Source: Plazaster borealis
Lineage: Eukaryota; Echinodermata; Asteroidea; Forcipulatida; Labidiasteridae
Direction: 5' to 3'
NCBI GenBank assembly: GCA_021014325.1
Contig: CM037462.1
Location: forward strand, 12,878,501-12,942,500
DNA: 64,000 bases
Below are positions 48,501 through 60,500 of this stretch, one piece after another. The stretch's first letter is position 1, and every line of letters begins with the position of its first letter. The notes beneath the pieces are model-generated. The model did no database searches. It was not told where the DNA came from and saw only the letters and a program-made list of their open reading frames with translations. The position numbers and the translations under genes are program-made.

Positions 48501-51500
48501 TTTTTTTTTTCGTAAAAAAAAAAGTTTTTTTGTGTTTTTAATTTTTTTTTAACACTTCGAAAATTGTGTGCATACTTACATGTGGGCTTGTGTAAAAACT
48601 TGCGGGGCGACAAATTTGGGACTCCTACAATTTGCGCTACGTGCTCGCTAATTTAAAACAATTTTTCCTCTTTTTTGTCTGTGACCCGCTCACATGCCTG
48701 CTTAAAAATACCCCACAATGTGGCTCTCGTTATCTCAATCTGTATGTAATCTATACACTGTATTTGTCATGATTTTTTTGTGATTTCATGATTTTTTTTG
48801 CATAGGTCTCCATTTGCCTTCTTTGATTTTTCTTGCGTCGGGACAGCACATACTGATTTTTTGTGTCACAAGAATTCGCTTTGCATTTGCTTTCGCATGA
48901 AATATGAACTGGGCTTACTCTTTCATTGGGGGTTAATGAAAAATCAATTAAAGTTTTGACCTGCTTTGATGTGTCATTTGCTTTCATGTAGCTTTTAATT
49001 TAAGACTCTTTGATACCTGCCAACTGTTCTGTTTTAGTTAGTGGTACTGTACCGATTTTGGAGTTTAAAAACATCTCAAATACCAGGACGACACGATTTC
49101 AGGGGAGGGATATACATATAATTAACACACATAAAAAACAGGACAAAAATAGCAGTCTGAATCGGACACCATCTGAAATAGAGGGTGTTGTAACGTGAGA
49201 GCTTTTTCACAAGCCAGAGGTCAGGGTCAGCTGCTGGAAGTTTTAATGAGCCCAAATCCTGGAACCTGGGCAGCTTAACCCTGGGCCCTTCCATTGGACA
49301 ATCCGCTGGCACCTCTCACTTTGCTTTGTGTCCTCTTTGGTTTTACCAGATTTCAAATGTTGGTAAACCTGGGCCCCAATTTCATGACTCTGCTTACCGT
49401 AAGCAAAGAATTGGCGCTTACAGAAGCAGGGAATTCTGCGCTTATGTCAAGCATATTTCAGAGGTTAGCAGGGAATTTACGCTTGTGTACGTGCGTAGTC
49501 CACATTACCAGGCATTCTTCGCTTACACAGGTAGCGCAGAAATTCGGCGCTTCCCCCCTGCAAGCGAAGAATTCAGGGGTGAGCCATTAGTATACAATGC
49601 TCACTTCATCTGTGTCGGTGGGGGGGGGGGAGAAACTTAAATTTATTTCATATTTTGTTGAGATTCTTGAACAATAAGATTTTACAATAAGAAAAACAAA
49701 TTTGATCATGAAGCCTCTTTATCATAGTCTTGTATTAATTTACTCTTTTATCTGAAACAGCCGTGCTGTCCAAACTGAAAGCTGAGCACGAATCAAACCC
49801 GGACAGTGCCACCATGGCTAAAAACAAACACACACTTCTGAGGGCGCTGTTCACTGTGGGGCTCTTCTGTAAACACTTTGATTTTGATGCTGGCATCAAA
49901 CACTCAAAGGTGAGTGTTGTACTCCGGACAAGCGACTTGCATAAGTGACAACGATTTCAGTATTTGTTGTTTTAAAGGGATTATATACGTTTCTTAATTG
50001 GAACCCACTGTTTGTTTCAATCTTACATGTAGTAGTAGATATGTACCGTAAAACTAACCTGTTAAAATTTCATTTCAAAGGGTGGTAGCGTTTTTGAGAT
50101 ATTGCCGAAAATCTGGAGCAGTTAAGTCCAAGCAGGAAAAATAATCTGCAACTGAAATACACAATCTGAGAAACATTACTGCAGTAACGCTTTTTAGATT
50201 CAAATTTTTGGGGATAAAAAGTGATATCTTTTCATAACCGCAGTACTTCGAAGTGAAAAGTTTCTTAAAATGCATTATACTATCCAAAGCTGCTATACTT
50301 CTTACCAAGTAAGTTTTTATTGTCATTAATTTCCAGAGTCAATTACCAAACGTATACAGACCCTTTAAAATAATGATTATTTTAATGATAGTTTTGCTTA
50401 GTTTGAATTATGAAACCCATATATAAAGCACCTCGTAAGGCCGAAAGAAGAAGGAAATGTTCTGTTTTTTCGGTTACCCGACAGACACTAATTTTAGGGG
50501 CACGACCCTAAACTTTTTATTCGGCTTAAAAATAAAATAAAATGAAGGGGAAAAAAACCAATGACTGACCAATTTATAATGTTCTAACAAAAGTTAAAAT
50601 TAAGGGCAAATAGCAGGCCTGGACTTTCATCTTTGAGAGGGCAAGGCCATTTTCATTGCAAAGGACACTTCTATTGGAAAATCTTAAAGTCTACGGGAAA
50701 CTTTTGAAGGGGCACCAAGGCCAAGACCAGGGCAACAGAGGCCGTTGGCTCCGTGTAATTCCAGTCCTGAGCTTTCATGTCTCTTATTACCTCTATTTTT
50801 GTTTTGTTTGAGCAGGCAGGTGACAGCCCCAGGACCCCCAGAAATCCTCATGGGGTAAGTGACACAGCAACAAATGTGTCAAGTTTTTTGCCGCTTTCCT
50901 CTGTTCATTTTCTTTGACTGTAACCCATATCTGCCTGACTGGTCACAGTACATAATAAACACTATTCCTGCCCAAGCCCATGTAGCGATTATCGCTGCAT
51001 TACATTTAATAATATTTGTTATTTACTGCCTTGCAAATAAGCATATCCCAACAAACTGTATACCGTTGGGAAAAAGCATGTAATTTTCTTCAAAGTGATA
51101 AATATTTTGCCATGTTGATTGTCTCATATCACTATCAATGTGGCCTTAAATTTTGTGTAAACGGGCTTTCCAGTTGTTCAGCATTTATAGTGTTTGTGTG
51201 TTCTACGGGAGATCCCTTAGTTAGGCAGATATGGGTTATTATCAAATTGCCTGAGCCCAAAGAATGTATGTAAAGCTTTTTTTTATGTTTAACTCCTGCT
51301 TTCTAAATTTTGCTTGAAATCTCTTTTTTTCTTCTGGCTGTTGGTTGCCATGGTTTCTGTTAAAGCAAGGTTAAATTTTAAACGATGTTTTTGTATTGCA
51401 ATGTGATTTTTTGTCTCCAGCCGTCAACCGAAAGTCCACAAACTGTTCATAATAATGTGGTATGTATATAATACGCTCCTGGTGTGGACCATCCACTTAT

Positions 51501-54500
51501 CTTTGGTCATCCGATTCATTCACATCTTCTCTGGTTTTTCTCTGCCTAATAACTCTCACCAGATTCTCTCTTTTAGTGTGAAACGCATAGTCCAAGTTTT
51601 TTTCTTTCTGTTTCGATTGACATGTGAGAACTGAATCACTTGAACTTAACGGTAGCATCATACTTTGGTAATGACCCCTACAAATTTGTGTAATTTCTTA
51701 TCCGAAAGCTTACTTGTTATAAAGATGGTAATGGTAGTAAACATCCTGCAAAATTATTCCGTCTGAAGTGCCCCCAGTGATTGGAAATCAATAAAAGTAT
51801 GTCAACAAAAAATTGAATCTCCAAAGATTGCCTGATGGCGACTTTGGAGATTCAAATTTCCATGGTGTCCTTTTGTGAATACTGCGGCCGGAGATAGTGA
51901 AAGCAACACATTACGTTGTGTCAGGGATTTTCTGAACCTTGGAATATTCCTTATTTCAATTGCGGCAGTCCAAATAAGCATCTGTGATTTATTGTAGTCT
52001 TCAAATGCTATTTTCATGTATTTGCCAGTCATTTATTAGAAGGGGTCTATTTCTCTGGAGGACTGGCATTGTTATAAATTCTTAAGCTAGTGAGCCGTCA
52101 GATTAAAACTAATAATCCATTTTTTGTTTTCAAAGATTGCCAATCCCATATTTTACCTTTTAAAACATTCGATGTTCTCAGATGGAGAAATTAACTCTCC
52201 CCCTTCAAGGCTTATGAACCATACCTCCATTTCATACATGTGTGAATTCTGAGTGACGTGGCTCTTTTTCTCACTGCGATTAGAGATTTGTTCCCCCTTT
52301 TCTACGAAAGGGTCCAGTAACACCATCTGTAATAACAATGAGTCCACTGGGAATTGCAAGTCTTGAAATTCCCTATCAAATTAACGGTAATAACATGGTC
52401 ACAGAATATTTATTTACAATTTAAAAAAAAATCCTCATTTTTAATGGACCAGAATTTTGTTTGCAAGACCAGAATCATAATGAGAAAAAAACTTATCTAC
52501 ACGGTTGATAACAATTGAGCCAGCGCTAAGATAAGATTTATCTCTTTTGTCTCATGAGTTAGTATAGTTTGCTACTCAATAGAAGTGAAAGATATTTGAT
52601 GAGACTAAAAGTTTACATTTTGTAATAGAGTGTGCAAGTCCTCCGCGTATTTGAACTTCCGGGACCAAGTTAGTCCCCACCATATTGAGGTTCTTTGTGT
52701 GCGTGATTCTGTTTCTTCAGTACTTTAGTTGAACGTAGTTGATGGCTATAACAATTATTTCATATTATTGTTGGGAAAGTAAAATTTGGCCTTGAAATAA
52801 TCGACAGGATTTTAACAAATCAATGCAGAAAGCCTGAAATTACCTCAGTTTCCAGTTACTTTGTAAAAAATTAAGAATTTTGCCCAACTGATGTTTATGC
52901 TATCTTTAAACCTATGTGATGGTGCACCAATTCGGGCGTAATTCACAATTCGTACTGCATGTAGTCTAGAATCACTGAGGTCGAATAAAAATCCTTGTCC
53001 CAAGTTGTAATTTTGTTTCAGTGTTAGTTTTAACAAAATTGAAACTGTTTTATAAAAAATTGCTAGGAGTGTTTTTATTATCAAGAATTTTGTGTAAATA
53101 GAATTTTAAAAGAAGATTTGATTTTGTGAAAAAATATAGTCTTCAATCGAATTGTTTTACAATACACGCGAGACTTGCACAGTCTATTCGAGGTGATGTA
53201 TTATAATTAAAAAGAAAAACACAAGACTGTCAGACTTCTACGGTCATTAGTTTACTGGTGCAACGCTAAAATCACAGCCTTAGGTCTGCGGTTTGAGCTA
53301 GGGATCTAACAGAGTGTAACATCTCAATTTCATGACATTATTGTAAATGATATACAGGTACTTTGTGGTCACTAACCATTTTTGTGCTGTCAAGTTGTTT
53401 TCTGCTAATTCAAGCCACACTTCACAAGCACTTCATTATCTTCTCTTGTATGCACCTTTCATGCCGTCACTCTGTTTGACCCCCTGTTTAAAATATATGC
53501 ACTGGATTAAGTTAAACTTGAGTCCTGCAGTGGTCAGCTCCTTCGAAGGCTTCACAGGTTGGGTCATACTTTGGTAATGACCCTGAAAATAAAATGGTGT
53601 AATTTCTATCCGAAAGCTTACTTGTTACAAAGATAGTAATGGTAGTAAGTATCCTGCGAAATTATTTCGTCTGAAATGCCCCTGTTGATTAGAAATAAAA
53701 AATTAAAAAAACATTTGAATCTGAGAAACGATTCATCAGCTTTCTGAGGGTTGGTGTCCGTTCGCAAATGCTGTGGCCAGAAATGCGTCTGGTACCTGCT
53801 GTCACCTTGCTAAACGTGGATGGATTCTGCGTTCTTGTGAAATACCTGTACAGTTTTTTTGCTGTTTTCTCAGCAAGTGGACACCGTATTTAGCTGAAAC
53901 TTTCACATGTGACTTTTATTGTATCTTTCTTGATAATTTTGCCAATAAATCAGCATTACGCTGACAAAAAACCAAACCCAAATGATAAGCCTTCCTTCAA
54001 AGTAAAATGCTGGCTTTTGGGGGAAGGAAACAGCAGGTATTTGGAGGTATAATACTTACACACAAGGGAAGAGTGTGGGTCAGTTTGCAGTGAGGGATAT
54101 ATCAGTAGACTAAAAATTAAGCAGAATTTTTGTATATTCAACATTGGACTAATTAATACAATACTCTTAAGGCTTAAAACTTGGTTGTTTGGCTTGAAAT
54201 GTATTTACAAGAAAGAATGGAGATTTTTGAACACAAGGTGGCAGCAGACATACCAGGTAATTTTCCATTGTTTACGTAGCTCTGAACTTGTGCACATTGA
54301 CAAGAACAAAGGATTTACCTCGTGAGTCTGCTGCCAATAAGCCATAATTTGCCAGTTAGATTTGAATAATGTCTGGTACAATGATTTGCTTAGTCACAAG
54401 TTAGGGTTCTCCCCATGCACAAGCTAGCTTGTTGGGCCGATACGCAAGAATTGCGTGCCGATACGCAAGCAAAAAAAGGGAAGAAAAGAAAAGAAAACCA

Positions 54501-57500
54501 TATAGAATGCTCCAAATTGCACAGTAAGGCGTTGAAAACCAAGAAAAACACAAAGTAGAAAACATTCCGAGGACCTTGTTTCAATTCAGCAGGCTTCAGC
54601 CAAACATCCCAAAATTTTGGCCCAGAATGCCCCACAGTTTTGAAAAAACCTTAATTTTGAATTCTTCAGACTAGAGAGACAGTTGCTATGTCACATGATT
54701 CGGGGCAAGCTTTTGCATAGTTATGTAAGAGACGGTGAACTACCATACACAATTCTGACTGAATGTGTATGGCACAATAGTACCAGGCTTTGCCCATTTG
54801 GAGGTTGTTTTACAAAAGCTTGCTCCGAACCATTTGACATATATCTGTCTCTATTAAAGAATGTTGATAACTTCGTTATGTAGACGGATCAATCAAGCTT
54901 TATTCAGATTGATAGAAGCATGTAAGTTACATGTAAGCAGCCATGTTGAAGAATACAGTACAAAATCTTGCTGTACCTGGCACTTTCCTCTTTTTTTATT
55001 TGGACAAACTACTGTTGCATGCCTGTTGTGTAAAATACTTGCCCTTTTTGTTGATAGAATTGTAAACGATGTTAAATTTTGCCTGATTCGTTTTAGGTAC
55101 CAATAAGAGAACGTGTATTCGATGTTCTCTTCTACTTCTGTTTCCACGAGGACGAGGAGGTACGACTGAAGGCCATCAGTGGTACCGGCTTCTTGTGCAA
55201 TCGTCATGCCAGCTTCCTCTTGGGTACTAAGATTAAGACGATGTACTGTGACATCCTTGAGAATAGGGAGGCCTCCATTAAGCTCCTCTGCCAGGTAAGG
55301 GACACTCCAAATTTTTTGTGCTCATCACAAAAGGCATCGGAAAACAAATTTCCTTAATAGTTTCATGCATGTTGTAGTCGAGTGTTTGTAGCACATCGGA
55401 CTCAAGTTCTGATGGCCATTCAGTGATTTGTGGGTTCGTATCCCATACATGGCGCATGTGTTCTTGAGCACTTTACCATAACTCCTTATAGCGCTAATAT
55501 TATAAGCAGCTTGAGGTTGTTCCACAGGGAGTTGAGAAAGTTTGAGGAATGGTCCAAGTGTATGCCTGATGAACAGGGATAATATTGTTGTTAATCGCCT
55601 TGATCTACAACATAGCTGCTAGGTATTGTGCATAAGAACCGAGTATTACTTTACCCTGTGAATTAGACTGCAATTCTGGCTGTAGTGGAATGTTTGGACC
55701 GTTAAAATGCCAGGTTTCATTTCTTTCTTTACCCCTTAAAACAATGCAAGGTTCCTAAAAACGCTTCCTAAAAATGCTTGAAAATATGCACAAGACTTGC
55801 TTGTTCTGCTGTCCAACTTGGTCAAGATTGGTACCTCAGTGGTTGTACTGTTTCTGCACCATGTTCATACAACAACAACAAATAGTCACTCTCAGACCTA
55901 CATTTTGTATTACTATCAATACATTTTCAAAGCATCTGAGTCGACCAATGTCACCATGTCGTGGCTGAGCGATCTAGCCTACAGAATTCATGTTCTGGTG
56001 GCTGAGTCATCACAATGTGGGTTTGAATCTTGGTCCCGGCATTTGTGTCCTTGAGCAAGAAGACACTTAACTATAATTGCTCCTTTGCGTTTATATCCTG
56101 ACTTATGGACTTTGCCGAGTAACGGAATAGAAACAGAAGTATTAATTGGATAGCCCCCTCATTGTTTCATTCTTGAAGATAATTGTTCGGGACTTATTTT
56201 GATACAGGTTCTGAAGAATATTCAGCTTTATCTGACAGAAGAAGATGAGAGAATGAGAAGAGCCGATGCTGAATGTAAGATATTTTGTGTTTCTTTTTTA
56301 AGTTTCAGTGATGAGAAATTTCAGACTTTTCCCTGAATCCGGACCTTTCTATTGTTAACTTTTGTGTGTATGAATAGTTTTGAGACTCTGCTAGGGTCGA
56401 AACGTTAGGCTTTTAACATTTTTTTCTTCATCGATACCTTTGGTTGGTAGGCAGTTTCCAACAAAACCTATTCCTTTGGTTGGTAAGCAGTTTCCAACAT
56501 GTTTAAAATCTCGGCTACTCAAACTTACTGGATGCAAGTAAAAATGCACAGTTTACTAGCCCACTGGGCTACTTTACAAAATGCTTAAAGGGATCTATAC
56601 ACGTTTGGTAATGACTCTGAAAATTAATGGCAATAAAAAAACACAGCAGCTTTGGATAGTATAATGCATTTTGAGAAACTTTTCACTTCAAAGTACTGCG
56701 GTTATGGAAAAAGATATTACTTTTTATCCCCAAAAATTTGAATCTGAGAAGCGTTACTGACAGTAACGTTTCTCAGATTGTGTATTCCATCCAATTGCAG
56801 ATTGTTCTTCCTGCGTGGACATAACCCCTCCAGATTGTCGGCAATATCTCAAAAACGCTACCACCTTTTGAAATGAATTTTTCACAGGCTAGTTTTATGG
56901 TATATATCTACAACAATATAGGATTGAAACAAACAGTGGGTTCCAATTACGAAACGTATACAATCCCTTTAAGCGCAAGGCCTGCTTTCAAAGAAGGCTT
57001 TACCCATCATAAAACATATTTAGCAGTAATGTGAAAGTAATTCATGTGTAATTTTCTTCTGGCTGCAGGGAATCGTCTCGGCAATAAGGAAGACTTAAAG
57101 GAGATGGGAGATGTCCAGTCGGGGTAAGTAATGAGATCTACAAGTGACATCTTGTCATCGTTTGACTCTGTGGTTCGCATGTAGCTCTGAGAACATTTTG
57201 GATGCGATCAAGCTTTAAATGAGTCGTTTGTCGGAAATATCAGTATGGAGAAACCAGACAAAACAGGTCAACAGGGGTGAAATTTGCAAAAATATTTATT
57301 TGTAAATTTAAACGCCAAAATATATCTTTTTTTATGGAAACTTCCTTCCTGATAATTAATATCAAAAAGGAGTTAAAATCAGCGTCTGAGAGAAAATGTG
57401 CCGATGTAGTTTCAATAAATAACTCGACTTTAAAACCCCCTTTCTCAGTTTCATTCTCTCGCATCTCTTGGTGTTTCTACTTTCACAACTTTTGAACCTG

Positions 57501-60500
57501 GTATCAACATGGGGTTTTAACAGTATTAAAGCATAGATTATGCTCTTCAAAAGTTACAGGAGACTTAAGATTATTAAAACAGTAAATAATGTACATTACG
57601 TAATGTACATTACGCAATGTACATTACGTGAATTAGCCAAAATCTCTGAATTCTACTCACCGGTTTCACTGGGACCCTTATCAGCTGTTACCAGTAAAGT
57701 AGTTGTGACATAAACATTCACCCTGAAACACACTTTCCCAAGGCCAGTGATCCTGACCCACAAGCCTACTTGCTGGTGTCAAATAATGGAAATGCTGAAG
57801 AGCAGAGAGAAAGTCATACCGTTTCTTATTTGATTTCTCAAGATATATTTGGTTGATTTTTATGATTCAAAGTTGCTTTCATGATAACGTTTAACACTGT
57901 TTCCCAATACTTCACTTTATATACTAGAACCTGTGAAATGTTAATAATAATAATAATAAGACTTGTAATGCGCACATATCCACCCTGCTGGGTGTTCAAG
58001 GCGCAATATTTGTGTGGGTAAACTCACAGTCAGTGACACCACATGTTTACGCATCATGAACTTTTGATCAGATAAGAAAGATCGTGTTGAAAAATGCTCA
58101 TTCCCAAACCAGTGAGTACCGACCCAAGTTTGCATGACAAACTCGAGTCTGCTTTTAATGGGTGATTCACGTAATGGTTTAGACATTAAACCACGCCCCC
58201 TATTTGTCACCAACAGCATGAGCAGTTCTGTTATGCAGCTGTATCTGAAGCAAGTTATGGAAGCCATGATGCACAAACAATCTGTCGTACGTCTGTCAGC
58301 ATTACAAGTGATCATCGCAACTCTTAAACAGGGCCTCGTGCATCCTGTACAGGTAAGGGCTAACAAATACAAATAAGTTGATAAGAAGTACATATAACCA
58401 TGTGTTAAATCTCTTTTGGAGGAGTGTTGGCTCTGTGAGAAGAGCCAGTGTGGTCTCGACGTTTCGAACAGTATACTCTGCTCGTCTTCAGGAGACTGTT
58501 CGAAATGTCGAGATCACACCGGCTCTTGACAGAGCCAACACTCCTCCAAAAGAGATTTTACACATGGTTGTACCCGCAAGTTTACTATTTATAGTTACTT
58601 CTTATTTTTCCACACCATGCAAAACTTCAAACACCACTTACAAATAAGTTGGGCTATTAAGCCATTTACGAGTTAGATTTGAATAAAGACTGGTACAATG
58701 GCTTGCTTAGTCACAAGTTTCCGCTCAAATTTGAATTCCTCAGACTATAGAAACAGTTGCTATCTCATATGGTTCGGGACAAGCTTTTGTATGGCAGCCT
58801 CCAGATGAGCAAACCCGGTACCATTGTGCCATAGACATTCATTGAAATTGTGTTTGGGTGTTCGCTGTCTCTTATGTAACTACGCAAAAGCTTGCCCCAA
58901 ATCATGTGACGTAGCAACTGTCTTGATAGTCTCAGGATGATACCCATGCCTACATCTCTACGGACTGTGAAGGGGGGTAACACTCTTTCAGCCCCAGGAG
59001 AAGGTGGCAACGTGCCCCTAGTGACAGTTGATTTGGGCAGTTGATTTGGGTCGATAGCCAAAATCAGTTAAGTGTAGCCCTCACCTTGAAGTGGCCGTCC
59101 GGCCTTGTGATTGATGTTAGGCGATCTGTCATCAACAAAATATATAAAAAAAACATTTTAGAGGTTCCGGGTCTAGAATAAGGGAGATCCAGACCCGCAA
59201 GCAAATTTTTACAGGAATGTTTACAATCAGTCCAATTTCATCCCTGCTTAGTGTGTTCCTTATCTCATCGCTATGGGGAGCGACAGTGAAGGCACGATCA
59301 GGATAAAAGCCGACCAGCAGTTATCGGACATCGACAGCAGATATCCTGGCTTTATTCAGGTACAGTTGAAAACATTTCCAGGCCTTCCGATTGTCAGGGG
59401 TTTTTTTGTACTCTCTAGATTTCAGAATTTTTCACAAATATTTCCTTTATTAAAAATGTTAATATTGTAATATGAAAACTTTATAAACTTTTTTTTTGCT
59501 GAATTTTAGTAATTTAGTTTTCTCTTAACTTTGATTCCTTGTTTTGTTGAAATGGGACATGAAAATACTTCTTGAAAATTACAATACAGGAAAGGACAAA
59601 TCATTACCATCTTGAACTAAACAGCTTCACAATTTGACAAAGGTTTAAAGGTATTATACAGGATTGGTAAGGATAAAATACATCATTGTTTAATTTGAGT
59701 CTGAAAGCTTACTGATTATGAGATTTAAACTAGGACATTTTTTTTCTGTGCTCTGAAATGAAGTCGTATTCGAGAAAACTATCTGAAAACCTAAACAAAA
59801 AAACGCAACAGCTGATTTTGGTTTTAACAAACCAAAATTAAGGACAATGTGTTTACATGTTGAAAATTCTGCATGGTTTGTCACTATTTTCTCCTGACTC
59901 ACCCAACGGATTAAAGCCCAACTTTTCACAGGCTTGTTATGTCATGTATATGGTTGATCACACAAAACATGAACACTGTCTGCGACTATTTTGTCATCTC
60001 TACCAATCCTGTATAATACCTTTAAAAGCCGTTGATCCAGTGTGTTGTGTAATGCACGTAAAAGAACCCAGTGCACTTACCGTAAAGAGAAGGGGTTCGC
60101 CCCGGTGTTCCTGGTCTGATCAGCAGCATATATTGCGCCACAGCACCTTGTAAACCATTACATGGTGCTATAAATGAATAGGCCTCATACTTCAAACGTA
60201 GCTACACATACCTTGCAGGAAAAAAAATTGTAGTCAGACAATGGTGCGTTTAGAAACATCCGTATTAAGCGCCTATTAAATGTTGTGTATTATTATTAAT
60301 ATTATTAAAAAGATTCTTACGAATGTTTTCAGGGGCAATCAGTCAAATAAGGACTTCATTTATTGACTGCGCTAATAATTTATTTTTCCCTTTTGGAATT
60401 TCAGATGAAAGCAATCGCAGGCATCAAGATGGCGTTCCGTCTTCAGAAGCTCCTCCAGGATGACTGGACGAGTCCACTGCGTGGGATGCGAGAGAAGGAC

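Larger units (their letters stand above)
51460..55096 (+). other. NIPBL intron 34 (3.6 kb), overview
   Basis: Largest intron in the chained model. Holds a diverged GGTAGGGTCATA element (from about 51646), the copy at 53562, the TTTACCAGGTAA hairpin at 54236 and the nested pair at 54341-54888. 52080-53340 has nothing I recognise beyond the dispersed fragment at 52444-52510. Confidence 0.5.
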
